A DNA stretch of 64,000 nucleotides from Istiophorus platypterus. Its lineage: Eukaryota > Chordata > Actinopteri > Istiophoriformes > Istiophoridae. The translations under genes and the position numbers were made by a program. The DNA lies in contig CM029121.1 in the NCBI GenBank assembly GCA_016859345.1, positions 6,823,911-6,887,910 on the forward strand, read 5' to 3'. Within the stretch, counting starts at the first letter, position 1. Every line of letters begins with the position of its first letter. A model generated the notes under the pieces. The model ran no database searches, was not told the origin of the DNA, and worked only from the letters and a program-made list of their open reading frames with translations. Positions 1 to 12,023 of the stretch are shown piece by piece.

Positions 1-735
1 AGCACAATAACTACTGACTGGCTACTCTATATAGGAAAATGAAGAAAAACAACATGTTTGTACAATGCAGGTTGACAAAAAAAACCCACTACAACAGACT
101 GTAGATTTGAGTCAACATCCGAGCAATTTATCATCAATCAATAAATCATTTGGTCTATACAGTGTCAGAGACACAAGTCTTCAAAATTCTTGTTTTAACA
201 CACTTCAGATCAAAAAGAAATGCATCACATGAGGCTAGGCTAGGCTAGGAAAAACAGCAAATCCTCACAGTTATAGAACAAGGGTTTGTTTAGCATTTTT
301 GCTACTGTATAAATCATGATTATTGAAGGGCTGTCTTACTGGCCATCATATAGGTACTGGCCATCATCTGTTCTTGTGTTCACTCAGTGTATATCATTTG
401 TATGTCCACTATATCCAGGACATGTTGTCAAGTTACTGTATATACCAAAATTAGACATGACAGGTGATATTTACTTTAGGTTACCAGTTTTGGGCCCCAA
501 ATTACAGCCCTGACAGTGTTTGTTGTAACCATGAAGGGTCTATATGACAACATGTGTTACTGTGCTTCTACCAAACAATGCAAGGATGACTGCAGCTGCA
601 GAATATAGAGGGAAGAAGTAATGAGCCTGTAGGTGAAGTTAAGCCTGGTGGGTCTGCATGTCTGATAACACGTCTACTTCCTGGTGCAGGGGCACATCAA
701 AACATCGACACGCACGTACGCACGCACACGCATAC

Positions 736-818
<83 letters not shown>

Positions 819-1156
819 GTGCAGGGTCAATCGACACTTTACTGCTGCACAAAATGAGTGTTCTCATAATCAGAGATTTCCTTGTCCCTTAGAAGGGAGA
901 CGGCTTTGAGATTAATGCTCGCTACGGTGCAGGACGTTAACGTGTCTTTGATTACTCTCCTTTTTAAGTGTTTAAGTGTTTTTTAAGTGTTTTTTTTAAA
1001 GTGTAAATTACATTGCTGTATTATAAAAGACCATATTTGAAATCTATCTGTTTATCATACCCCCCCCCCCACACACACACACACAAACACACAAACACAC
1101 GCTTAACTGCAAGGAGAAGACAAAGAATAAGAGAATAGATTGAGTTTTTCACTCAC
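1..1156 (-). other. cbfb: cbfb intron 2 (partial)
   Basis: No coding sequence was found here. It holds a short (ggcta)3 run near 233-248, a long CA microsatellite at about 711-818 and a second, C-rich/CA-rich low-complexity stretch near 1060-1100. The intron runs off the left edge of the window. Confidence 0.7.
711..818. repeat. (CA)n microsatellite
   Basis: An uninterrupted CA run covers about 741-818, preceded by an imperfect CA/CG-rich lead-in. ORFs reading poly-His/Thr or poly-Cys/Val across it are artefacts of the dinucleotide repeat. Confidence 0.97.
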
Positions 1157-1243
1157 CACTTCTGAGCGTCCGTCCCTGCAGGCGTTCTGGAACCGGGCTT
1201 GTCTCTCCTCATGGGGCCGGTCTCTGAACCCCGTATATTTAAT
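1157..1243 (-). CDS. cbfb: cbfb exon 2
   Basis: This 87-nt exon encodes 29 residues beginning IKYTGFRDRPHEERQARF and ending DGRSEV, part of the RUNX-binding beta-barrel fold of CBF-beta. The acceptor ag is at 1245-1244 and the donor gtgagt at 1156-1151, both phase 0. The last residue is Val, where I recall Ile in mammals, a conservative change at the exon edge. The next exon (beginning AFVATG in the family) was not found down to position 1. Confidence 0.94.
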
Positions 1244-1889
1244 CTACATAGAAAGGACAATAAAATAAAATAAATACATTTTCAAAAATACAAAAAAATA
1301 ATAATAATTAAAAAAAAATCAAATAATACAGACATTTTACATATTCTGAGTCTACAACATGTGTTTGATCTGAAGCAGAACCCCCTTCGAATAAAGCTGT
1401 TTGACAGTGAATGGCGATGCTCATCAGCGGCAGTACATGCTGCAATGAGATGAGCCTTTGATTTAAGTCCCAAGGCATCATTTCTGGTGCTTTTTGTTTT
1501 TCTTTTTAATCAGAGACTCAAAATCTTTTACGACACGAAAAGAGTTTGATAGTAGGAAAGACTCAAGCAAAAAAATATAAAGAAAGAAACAAAATGGAAA
1601 GTCTAAAGGAATGAATTTTCCCCCAATTTCAGGAAGCCGGACAGAAATTTTATTGAAGAGTGGAGCAAACATGATTAAAGTAACTTGTGCGGAGGCTGAA
1701 ACAATCCCCGCCAGCACGCTTCTCTCCTCTAACGAGCCTTCTTCTCTCCTTTTATTTCCGCCGTCTGACTGAATGGATCCAGTCAGTGTGTGTGTGTAGA
1801 AACAGACTCACCTCACACTCCCTGCTCAACTTGCGGAAAAACTCCTCATTCTCAAACTTGCTCCTCTGGTCCGGAACAACCCGCGGCAT
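1157..1889 (-). CDS. cbfb: cbfb, 5' part (join of exon 1 1812-1889 and exon 2 1157-1243)
   Basis: Core-binding factor subunit beta, the non-DNA-binding partner that raises the DNA affinity of RUNX (CBF-alpha) transcription factors. It acts in the nucleus in blood and skeletal development. The two exons together encode the first 55 residues, beginning MPRVVPDQRSKFENEEF and continuing through IKYTGFRDRPHEERQ to GRSEV. This matches my recollection of the vertebrate family almost residue for residue. Exon 1 ends on a whole codon and exon 2 starts on one, so the 568-bp intron is phase 0 with gtgagt donor and ag acceptor. The rest of the protein (roughly 130 residues) must lie below position 1. Identification is firm; full gene structure cannot be seen. 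Confidence 0.95.
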
Positions 1890-2560
1890 CTTCACCCACA
1901 CTTTTCGGCCTCTGGACCTTCGCCTCTTTTTTTTTTTTAAAGCCTTTTCGTTTCTCTTAATTATCCCGCACGGTAAAAGCCACACTGTGCTTCTCGCCGT
2001 CCGTCCCTCACTTAGCTTCTTTCTCACTCAACTCTCTTCCGTGTCTGTGTGGGTTTCTTTTTTTTTTTTTTTCCTCCCCTGTGTGGAGCAATGTGCTCTG
2101 TGCCGCCGGCCTCTGTGATCGAGACCGCCGCTCTTATGGTGATGGTCTGGTCCTGGCTGCGGTTCCCTGCGCGCTCCGGGTCGCCTCCGGCTCCAAATGG
2201 CTCTTATTAAGTGACCCGCCGCGATAGATAAAGCTCAATTTGACCGTGTGGCTCTCCCCCCCCCTCCCTCGCTCTATTTCTTACTTACTGTCTCTCAGTG
2301 TCTCTCTACCTCCCTCTCTCGCTCTCTCTCTCTCTCTCTCCTGACGAGCGTGTGATCTCAAGCAAGTGGCAACAAACGAGCGCTCGCCGCCCGAGTCCCT
2401 CTCTCGTCTACCTGCAGCTTTCAAGGGCTCCTCCTCAGCGAGTCCATTGTCGAGTTGGCCTGAGGACACTTGTGACACCGATCACACATAAAGGAAAACA
2501 ACGGAGCGGGCTGCGTCTTATAATCCGGAGGCTTTTATTAAGTCGTGAATCATATGGCGC
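1690..2560 (-). promoter_or_regulatory. cbfb: CpG-rich promoter and 5' UTR of cbfb
   Basis: CpG dinucleotides are dense from about 1690 to 2560, in sharp contrast with the AT-rich surroundings, and the region brackets cbfb exon 1. This is the usual form of a vertebrate housekeeping or developmental promoter. The transcription start cannot be fixed; it should lie above 1889. A CT-rich microsatellite-like stretch at about 2300-2341 and T-runs at 1927-1938 and 2057-2072 lie inside it. No convincing TATA box was seen. Confidence 0.7.
1812..1889 (-). CDS. cbfb: cbfb exon 1 coding part, with start codon
   Basis: This exon encodes 26 residues, from MPRVVPDQRSKF to RKLSRECE, the N-terminus of CBF-beta. 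The ATG at 1889-1887 has A at -3, a reasonable Kozak context. An upstream in-frame ATG at 2027 would add 46 residues, but they are dominated by lysine and arginine runs and do not belong to the family, so I treat that stretch as 5' UTR. The donor gtgagt occupies 1811-1806. The exon sits inside a CpG-rich promoter region. Confidence 0.95.
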
Positions 2561-3410
2561 AGAGCTGTTTTATGTTTTGTGCTGTTGTAAAACAGGCATT
2601 CAAACACTCGTGGTGGTGTCCAAAAATGCATAAAACGTCTGGAAATCAAATAGACACGAACAAAGGTACAAATCACTACTAAAAGTATGCTTCAACGCAC
2701 AGGCTGACAGCACAAATGGCAGTTTATTACATACACTGTCGTTCCGTCGTTTGCTGACGGTGCCATAATGCTCTTCAATGGGTCTCCTCGTTCTTTGTGA
2801 CACTTTGGGCAAATGTAAAAAATACGGCAGTTTGCGCAGTACTTGAAGGCATCAACAGTCTACTTCCTGGCTCCGTCGAGTCGCTCTTGTGACTGTACAC
2901 CCAAAATACCGCCCCCCCCCCATCATTCACAATAATAATACTACTACACACGTTGCTCGGGGCCGCCACTGCGCATGCCTGCCTCCGCTCTGGACCGCAG
3001 GAACTTTATAGAATCCTTATGTGAGAAGTGAAAGAGGGAGGGGGAGCACGAGGAGGCGGCCCTGTGATTCTCTGATGAAATAAGTGCTGCAGAAATTAAT
3101 CCTAAAAGTCTCCTCAAGAGATCCGGAAAGTCTGATAAAAGACGGGCTGCAGCACACATCTATTATAGAAGTGACAGAAGTGATTTCAAGCTGATGAACA
3201 ACTATTTCTCCAGCCGCACTTCTGCTCTAGAGTCGGTTTGTGAGAGGGACACGCCTTTTTGAAATGATCTGCCTCAGGACATTGAATCCAAATCAGTCAA
3301 AAACTCAGCAACACAACTGCCGAAGTATTTTTATAGTCCTACTGACATTTTAAGGAATGTGCCAGGCTACAAAAATAAAGTTCACTGCCTTCCACATATT
3401 ATTATTTTTT
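2561..3410. other. upstream flank of cbfb, second GC-rich patch
   Basis: No gene supported. The stretch includes a smaller GC- and CpG-richer patch at about 2940-3060 containing TGCGCATGC at 2969-2977, close to the NRF1 palindrome core. This may be a distal promoter or upstream first exon, but nothing shows transcription. Confidence 0.4.
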
Positions 3411-4490
3411 AGTGTCGGGAAAGCACACATGCAAAAGTACAGTACTTAAGAACTAGTTTACTTGAGTATTTCATTCAAAATTTTTCCAACAGCTACTTTT
3501 TTAAACCATCATTTTACATACAAAAATTGTAATTAGTTCATAGGATATGATGAATTTCTGTAGATTAAAAAATACAGAAGTAGTCAAGACTATGATATTT
3601 ATGTTAATACATGCATTATTAATAATACAAATAATATAGCACTGTAGCTACAGTAATACTACATGAATCTGCAAGGGGCCTCTCCACAAAATGAGACAGT
3701 ACTTTAACTTTTTAACTTTTGATACTTCAAACCTGCAGTAACAATTTTTTTTTTTGCTCACTTGGGATCAGTGGAAACAAGCTGTAAACACAGTGACATA
3801 TCAACACCTTTTTAGTTGATACAGACTTGTTGGCAAAAAGTAGCATATTTACACATCCAGCAGTTACAGAGCAACATTATCACTGATCTGAAGTGATGCG
3901 GATGTGCTGATGGCCACCTGGTGAATAAATCTAATATTCACTCTCCCATTTAGCTCTGTCTTTCCTGTCTACAAACTCCTGGGGGAAATATCTGGCTCTT
4001 AGCTGCTAAATGCTCCACTGTATTCCACCAGCTAGATGCTAACTTTGTCTGACTGCTGTTTGGTGCTGATCAGGCAGCGGACAGTTGCCCTTCAGAGCTT
4101 TTTCTCACTGAGAGCAGCTGCCTGCTGCAGCCAATGAGGCTGTGAGAGTGAAGAAAGTGAACCAAAACAGTAAAGTTGCAGCGTGGACAGCTAAACTATG
4201 AGCAGAATCCTTTCATATTTCTCTGTAAAGCTGAGGAGAACTGCAGATTCAGTTGATACTTCTGTGTAGGCTCATTCAACCTAGGCCTCTCAAATTACAC
4301 TTTGTCATTTGACTCTTGGTCATGATACAAATATGGATTATAGCCACTTTGTGAACATTTATCTGCTGATTTATGTGTTTTTTTAACTTACATTTAAAAA
4401 AAATAACTTTAGCTCTTTAACTAGCTATTTCTACTGTTTCTTATTACTGCTTTTGCCTGCAGTTAAGAATCTGGGCACTTCTTCCACCAC
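3411..4490. mobile_element. possible non-autonomous DNA transposon (hAT-like MITE)
   Basis: The left edge begins agtgtcgggaaagcacacat and the reverse complement of the right edge begins agtggtggaagaagtgccca, giving a degenerate terminal inverted repeat. The interior (for example the stretch on a drug-like short-word theme of 'ccagcagttacag' and 'gctgtttggtgctga') resembles an interspersed family I know from percomorph fish genomes. No transposase reading frame is present. Family name is not assigned and borders are approximate. Confidence 0.45.
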
Positions 4491-4997
4491 TGTGATCACA
4501 GCAGACATTTTGACTTGTCATGCGGTAGCAGGAAAAGCACAGGTGTTGCTAATAACATTAAATACAGCTCTGCCCCATTCAAGAGTCCCAGTGACCCACT
4601 ACAGTGTTACAGTGAGCCATGATGCACGGTTGACCTTTTTCACGGCATTTGGCACTTTGGAATTTGGAAGAGCACTGGTGTAATTAATAAAATTAATGAT
4701 GACTGCAGGGCATTTAGATGATCTGGTTCCAGGATCCTGGTACTGTGTGCTGACTCACTGTCATTCTTTACTTAATATAACTGAGCCATTGTTGATGAAA
4801 TTTCACCTGTGCTTTTCCTACGTCTGTTGTGAAAAAGGTCTGTACCAGGACTCTGAAACGGATTTTTGAGGGGAAAATAAAGCATTGCTAGAGTTGACAG
4901 AGCTCCAACAACATAGTAAGGAATTAATGTTTAATAATGCAATGAACAGGGGGATAACCCCCCCCCCCCGAAATCTAGCAACCCCCCCCTCAGCCTC

Positions 4998-5000
<3 letters not shown>

Positions 5001-5091
<91 letters not shown>
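5001..5091. repeat. (AC)n microsatellite
   Basis: About 45 uninterrupted AC units. Reading frames that cross it as poly-His/Thr or poly-Cys/Val are artefacts. Confidence 0.98.
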
Positions 5092-5096
<5 letters not shown>

Positions 5097-5741
5097 TATG
5101 ACTATTAGTCTCCTGGGGGAGTTTTATAATCACACTCACAGATCTTAATTAAACTACAAACAAGAACCTGCAGGTTGAAGGTGTGTGTGGGTTTGTGACT
5201 GTGTACATTCTCATGCAATGTGTCTCTGTCATGACATGTTGTGTTGTTTTTTTTGTTGGTGTTTTTGAGGCTGTTTGTGTGCTGGGGGCCCAGAGATGTT
5301 TGGATTGAAGATCCCCTGAGACAAAGAGAGAGAGAAAATGAAAAACATAATTAAGCTTTAATAAAACACACACACAGAAAAACGCCAGCAGAGGAGAAAT
5401 AAGAAGAACCTTTATTAGAGTGTTTCTAATTCCTAGTATTTCTATGTAATAGTGTGAATAAGATGCATTTATATAATGTGTATAAAACCAAAAATGTCTT
5501 TGGCCTACTTGTGGTGCATCTGTGAAAGATAACAGGCTAAATGTTTTAATCATGAATTTTCACCCTTACAAGGCTTCTAGGGTTGGAAACAAGGCCTTGG
5601 GCTACAGCATATGCTCTGAATCCTTTCAATGAAAAGAAACAGTCCTTTTATGACCCCCATGTCATTGATTTCCACCAAACCATCTCCCATTCAGATCGCC
5701 TGGAGATGACACACACAGACCTCAGTGCTTTCCTTACCCAC

Positions 5742-5742
<1 letters not shown>

Positions 5743-5775
<33 letters not shown>
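5743..5775. repeat. (GT)n microsatellite
   Basis: About 16 GT units, uninterrupted. Confidence 0.95.
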
Positions 5776-5777
<2 letters not shown>

Positions 5778-7317
5778 GTGTGAGCTGCAGGCCGAACATT
5801 GTGTGAGTGATTAACAACAGAAGCTGGTGACGCAGTAAAAGGTTCATTAATTAATCAGATAATCTGTGGCTGCCATGGTGAACAGCTCTGACATGCAGTC
5901 TGGTCTCATCCACACACAGCACATTGGGCACTGCTCATTTTTTGTTCAAGTAGTTCATTTTAAGGCCTCTTCTCATGTGTTCATTGTCAATAGAGTGTGA
6001 AGTAGCATCAGTTCAGGTTAGATTTTATAATTTTTTCTTTTAATTACTTTTAGTATAGACCTGTCTATTTAAGTTAATTGGTTTTAAATGGGGTCAGATT
6101 AGTTTAGTTTCTTTTTTTTAGTCTACTAATTTAGCCTTATTTATCTCAAGTGACACGTAGTTAATTAATTTCATTTTAGATTCATTTGACAATTACTTAA
6201 ATGGGATTTAAATTAGATTTAGATTTAAATTTGATTTAAGGATGTCAATGATTCTGCAGCATCTCTTTTGATTTTTAGATTATTTTATCTACAAATAAGT
6301 TTTGTGTGTGTGTGTGAGTATGTGTGTATTGATACCACACCCTATGATTACATTACATGAAAGAGGATTTTATCCATATGCTCACTCTCTTATTTAGTTT
6401 TAGGTATAACTTTTAATGAAGGTTAGGCTTTCTCCTAGTCTGTCCAGTCTGGTCTAGTTTAGTACGGTTTAAGTACAGTCGAGTAAGTATAAACTTCCTT
6501 TATATACTCTTTGAATCAAGCTGTTATTGTATTTCTTCAGTCTAAAAGTGACAGGAAGGTGAGGATAAATGGCAGAGCACCAGCAGTCTCCACAGTGCTC
6601 ATGCAAATCATTTAAATCATTTTCACTGTTCACCTGTTTAGAGTTGAGCTGGAAGTCATCCTTTACAAACCTGAGCTGAAACGTTGCTTTCTCATCCTGG
6701 GTCGTAGTCTTTATGCAGCTTTATAGCCAGCTGTAAAAGTGGAATGAATTTTTTTGTACATACATAGAAACTCTTCCTTAAATGTTACGTTGACTCAGTT
6801 TATATATATATGTATATGCGTAATTTCTTGTAAATTCTCTAATGATCGATTAAAAGAAAAAGTAGATGCTGCTCTCTGCTTTGTATAACATGGACGTGCT
6901 CTGTCTTCATTCTCCACTAAACAGCTGATCTGTTGCCTTAAGATAATTTAGCTGACACATTTTAGCTTTGTGTGCTCAGGCTCATGTTCTCCTGAATTTC
7001 TGCTGCTGATAACTTTAAAGTCTTTCTAAATTTACAGTAAGTCACGTGCGATGAGGAAACACCCTGCAGCCTCTTAAGGATGTGAAAATATGTAGCAACC
7101 ATGTCAGTGAAATGAAATTAATGACAGTTTACCTCAAAAAAAGTCTGTTAGATTTCTTTGCCCATGTTTTCCAGGCTGAGGACTTTGAATCAACACTGGC
7201 AGGCAGGAGGCTGAGCAGCCCCTTTGTCTACGGTCCATTAGTTATAAAATCCACTTTGTTGAAGAACTTCAAACTGATCTGAATGTCTGTAACTTTTTAT
7301 GAAGCTAGGAAAAGTTG

Positions 7318-7540
7318 TGTTTTCAAGTTTTTATGTCAGTCAGTCTGCCATTTTGGCCTGAAATATCCCTACAAATACTGGGTTAACTGCCATCAAGATT
7401 TCTACAGACCTCCATGTTCCCCAGAGGATGAATATGAATAACTTAATAACATATTGAAAAAACAACCCCTCATTATGGTTTATGACCAAATGCCTTTGAG
7501 TTTGATGCTAATTATCAAATATTAGCATAGTAATACACTA
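7318..7540. repeat. interspersed repeat family A, fragment
   Basis: This stretch shares phrases with 15241-15640: 'gtctgccattttggcctgaaatat' here against 'gtccgccaatttggactgaaatat' there, then 'atgaatatgaataacttaataaca' against 'atgaatattaataacctaataaca', then a GCTA/TTAGCA-rich end. Two diverged copies of one repeat are therefore present. The family looks like a non-autonomous fish repeat; I do not name it. Confidence 0.55.
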
Positions 7541-9375
7541 AAGATTGTGAACATCATGCCAAATAGTTTTTTCTGTCTCCTTTTAAGTCACCTTTTGTCT
7601 TTTTTTCTCTTCACCCTTACACACACATCCATACAGATTGGAAGACTGAAACATATGAGCTCACATACACCAACACCCCCGCAGATCAACAGAAAGCTTT
7701 TGTCATCACTTAAATATTTATACAACCAGTCCCTTACATAACCTCTCTTGTCATTGCACTCATATTCAACTTGCATTCAGTTTGTTTCTGTAGTCCTGTC
7801 TCCTTTCGTCAAAAATATGACTTTCAGGACAAAAAATGCAAATTACAAACCACTTCATGTTTCCACTGAAAATTCTTTTCTGATTCTGATTTTAACTGAT
7901 TAATCATTCAGGTCATGTAGGAAAAATGCTAAATGTAGACTATTTCCTGAACATCATGATTTGCTGCCTTTTTTCTGTTTTATATGAATATAAAAAAATA
8001 TCTTTGGCTTTTGGATTGCAGGGCAAGTCATCAAGTTATTATTAGACATAACTCTGGGATGTATTCTGGGTCAAATTGATTTTTCTTTGACACTAAATGA
8101 TTAATTTAATAATCAATAATCAAAACAATAGCATATAGGACCCATAGGTTAATACACTGATGTCACAATGTAAGCTGATTTCACCAGGAGCATATAAGGC
8201 TACACCAATGACTGAATACTAAATACTGAGTAGTTGTCTGTTTTTGTTTAAAATTTGCCAACAATCTCTTAGAAATGAAGTCAAACCATTTGCAGGCTAA
8301 AAAGAAAGAGAAAAGCTGTCCTGTATCACATGGATTTGTCCCAGTTGTTCCTCCTCATTGTTATTCAAGGACACATGCAGAAATATCTCAGCTTTGTTAG
8401 CTGGCTGAGAAGATAATGCTGCTGCTGTGGAAGTGGCCTAATAAATATTTAAAATGCATCAATAAGATAGGAACGCAGAAAAGCTAATGATGCTACATTG
8501 ACGACACAGCTGACTCGAGACAATCAGTATGTGTCTGTGTATGTGGGTGTGTGCATATGTGTGTGTGTGTGTGTGTGTGCGTGTGTGAGTATGCGTGTTT
8601 GTGTTAGTGTGGAGAGACCCGATGCTGTTCACAACTCATCACCTTGATCTGTGTATAAAAAGGAGAGTGAGCAAGAATATGAACAAAGTGACTCCTTCAT
8701 TTCCATGTTTGGCTACCTGGGTGTTATCTCCTGTTCAATAATGATCAAATGCACAGTAGCAGAGAAATGAGGTGTTTGCAGGTTTCTCGACTGTCTGTAT
8801 CTCTCATACAGAAAGCAAGTCTGGAAACTGCCATCTGACTCCACTGCACAATCATTTCTGCTCTCACTGCAAAACTATAAAATGCTAAAGGAACAAATAC
8901 AACATGCATGAGGGCAGGATTTTTTCAAAAACATTTTCAATACAACATCTTAACTATGTCACATTCTCACTTTAATACAATTCTTTTTTGGCTCAGCCTC
9001 TCCCTCTACACATGGATTGTTTTTTTATAGCAGCAGTTGGAAGGTGAATGTTCTGCTTTTCTGTGCTATTGATGAAGCAGCAAACAGAGAACAGAGAAAT
9101 TAGTTGTAATGTCTGCCACAAGTTTTCTGAGGGGTCAGGAGAAGTTCAACAGAGTCTGTGGTGCTCGGTGAACCCACAGACAGCAGCTACAATGAGCTAA
9201 AAGCACTCCTTTGAATTAAGTGACCATTAGCAACAGACAGGATCACCCTGCGGCTCCATAAAGAGAACTGCACGTGGGCTCATTGTGACCCAACTCTGCC
9301 CATCTGGTTACATCAGCGACTGAGAATCAACCTCATTCCTCAAGCAGACATCCCTGTATCGTTAACTGTGGTACC

Positions 9376-9432
<57 letters not shown>

Positions 9433-10014
9433 CGTACAGTATAGAGCAGGGGAGACGCCTGGATGTGTGTGCGTGTTTATTCCTGGTCAGACGGTGGGAT
9501 CCCGTGGCTGAAAGACAAATTTGGAATGGCGCATGCTCCAGTATTTTAGTATATCGGTTACAATGTTACGGTCAGCCAGTCTGTCTGTCTGCCTGTCTGT
9601 TTGTCTGTCTGCCTGCTGAAGAGACGGGGGCGGGGGGGGGGGTATGTGGGGGTCTTCTACTCCTCACGACAGCAAAAATAAACACACACACAACACAAAT
9701 AGTACCACAAGTAGCTATGATGTGAAAAATGACAGCACATCAGTAATATTTGATTTTTTTTCATTCACATTGCATCTTTTAGTACTAGTGTTTTGAAATT
9801 ATTAAAAACTTAATGGTGTAAAAATATCTCAACTTCTTATATACTCAGTGTTATATACACAGAGCCTCCACGTGTAGTATGGACTTCTGTGGTGTTAGGT
9901 TATTGAGAAACGCTGAGGGTATGATTTTCAGTGCCATCAAAAACACACACACACACTCCTTTTCCTATTAAAGTGCCACAGACATGCTCTATTAACATGA
10001 TATATTGTAAGTGC
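7541..10014. other. intergenic, no gene seen
   Basis: AT-rich DNA with a GT-rich microsatellite at about 8557-8590, a long AC microsatellite at 9378-9431 and a short (tctg)n-like tract at about 9577-9613 followed by a G-run. No supported gene. Confidence 0.55.
9378..9431. repeat. (AC)n microsatellite
   Basis: About 27 uninterrupted AC units. Confidence 0.97.
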
Positions 10015-10870
10015 ACCACACACACCACTAGAGGTCAGTCATGATATAGGCAACTGGCAGAACAGGCAGGCAGCCGAGCTGCAAAGATGGCAAGTGCGGG
10101 TGGGGATACAAGACTTGGGAATATTTTGGCTTCAGAATTGATAAAACAGGTGAGCCAGCCAACACAGACACATTATTTGCTACAAGAAAGCTGTGGTTAA
10201 AGCAGGTAATAAATCAAATTGTTGTCATGCAGGGTGGCCCAAGCTCAGATCACAGGGCAAAATCTGAACACATAATTCAGCAAAGTGGGTAACACAGTAC
10301 CCTGACAGTCCCAGCTAGTGTTGGACAAAGAGATATGCTTGTCATCCTGGCAAAGACCTGGATGATTAGGTCCCCATACCGATATATGCTAAACCAACCT
10401 TCTTAGTCGATCTTATTCTTGCCCATGAGAGTGTGTTTGGCAATGAATATACGTGCACAACATTCTGTAATAAAATTATGTGAACCTTTGAAGGAAAAGG
10501 GAAATTGAAAATAAAAGTAATTTATTACAACAGTACAACAGTAGAATCAAATTATTAAAACTTCCATTCATCCATCCATTAGCTATACCGCTTATCCTTT
10601 GAGGGTTTTAATAAAACCGACTTAACATAATTTAAATTTATTCACAGCACTACAATATAATATAGGTAACATTCAAGCCAGCAAGCTTATTTTAAATGAT
10701 TATATTTATGTCAGGGCAGTATTAATGTATAAAAAAAAATAGATATCAGAGTGGAATTTTAACATTTTCTGACTTTTCCTCCCTCTAGTGGAAGTATTCA
10801 AAAAGACATTGTGGCCGGTAGCACATGCCGCTACATGCCCCATGGATCTGACCCAAGGACACTGAGATCA
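10015..10870. repeat. possible decayed transposable element
   Basis: The words ccactagagg (near 10026) and cctctagtgg (near 10784) are inverted copies of each other about 760 bp apart. The interior includes a phrase starting near 10562, 'catccatccattagctata' followed by 'ccgctta', a motif widespread in fish repeats. An ATG-led 21-codon stretch ending in a donor-like gtgagc lies at 10087-10149. Evidence for one element is weak. Confidence 0.25.
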
Positions 10871-11964
10871 ATGGGCTTAAAACAACACAAAATGCACATT
10901 TTGATTTATTTAATTATTTATTTATTTATCTTTTTGATATATTGCAGCATTGTGGCTAACCAATGTGGTTTAATGGTTTTCAGGCAGTAGATCTCGATGG
11001 CACAGAGGAATAAGATAAAATCAAGCTTTGGATGCACACAATACTTCTTAGTAGGATAAAAAGAGAATTATAGAATTATTACCAGACTTACCCTTCTACA
11101 CAGTGTAAAGATAACGCTCCCTGATACTGCCTCAGAGGTAGCTCTTTATTTTACATATTTTACATTAATTGACCAGCAATAATGCTGGTCATACATACTT
11201 TTTCTACATGTCCTCATATTCCTTGAATCAGTCTATACTCTTGACAGCTTGTTGCTTGTTGTTATGTCACTGCACTATATACACAACACAGTGTTGTCAG
11301 GTATAGAATAACTAATCCTGACTACAGGCACAGAAGAGAACATCTTATAATCCAAAGATATGGATTAAAGTACACTGGATTAAAAAACAAAATGATTAAC
11401 TATAGCCCCCTGCAGGGATTTTGCGATAGCAATGGTGAAAACACTGAACTAACGAGCGCTATCCATCAATGAAACAGATTGTTTCTTAATGAGTCCTTGA
11501 GTGTAGTCCTTGTTATGAGTGTCACAAACCCCCTCTGTGAAGTAGTCAGATTATCCTTGCTGAGCTCTCTCTGGGCCGTTAGAGGGCGACATGGCAGCTC
11601 TTTGTTCCCCATGAGGAGCCTCTGCCACTGCTCCCCTCGTCTGTCACCCGGGGGGATGCTCCTGAGGAGCCAGGACTGTTTCCATTTACCAACAGACTGT
11701 CAGACCATGAAATAAATACTGTCAGCATTTTCTCTCCTTTTCTGCAAATTCTTTTAGACGCACTCATCATGGTTACTATCAGCTCAGAGGTTAAAATGAT
11801 CCTCCGAGACCCTCAGCTGTGTGTGTGCTTGTGTGCATCAGACAAACTATACTGGACATGCTCATTTTTGTAAACAAAGCTAAATTGCATGTCTGAGAAT
11901 AGTGATCTGGCTGGTATCCTAGCAACAGACAGGCTGGTGCTAGGGTGCTATAAATATCCTTTTG

Positions 11965-12023
<59 letters not shown>

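Larger units (their letters stand above)
4491..7317. other. intergenic, no gene seen
   Basis: AT-rich intergenic DNA. It contains C-runs at 4959-4969 and 4983-4989, the long CA microsatellite at 5001-5091 and a GT microsatellite at 5743-5775. The short reading frames here look random. Confidence 0.6.

Noticed and set aside
639..909. Poly-His/Thr and poly-Cys/Val reading frames
   Set aside because: They read straight through a CA microsatellite; the same artefact recurs at 4818-5148, 26157-26366, 38320-38758 and 60527-60724.
1890..2027. In-frame 46-residue N-terminal extension of CBF-beta
   Set aside because: Lys/Arg homopolymer-like text from a T-run on the plus strand, absent from the known protein; treated as 5' UTR.
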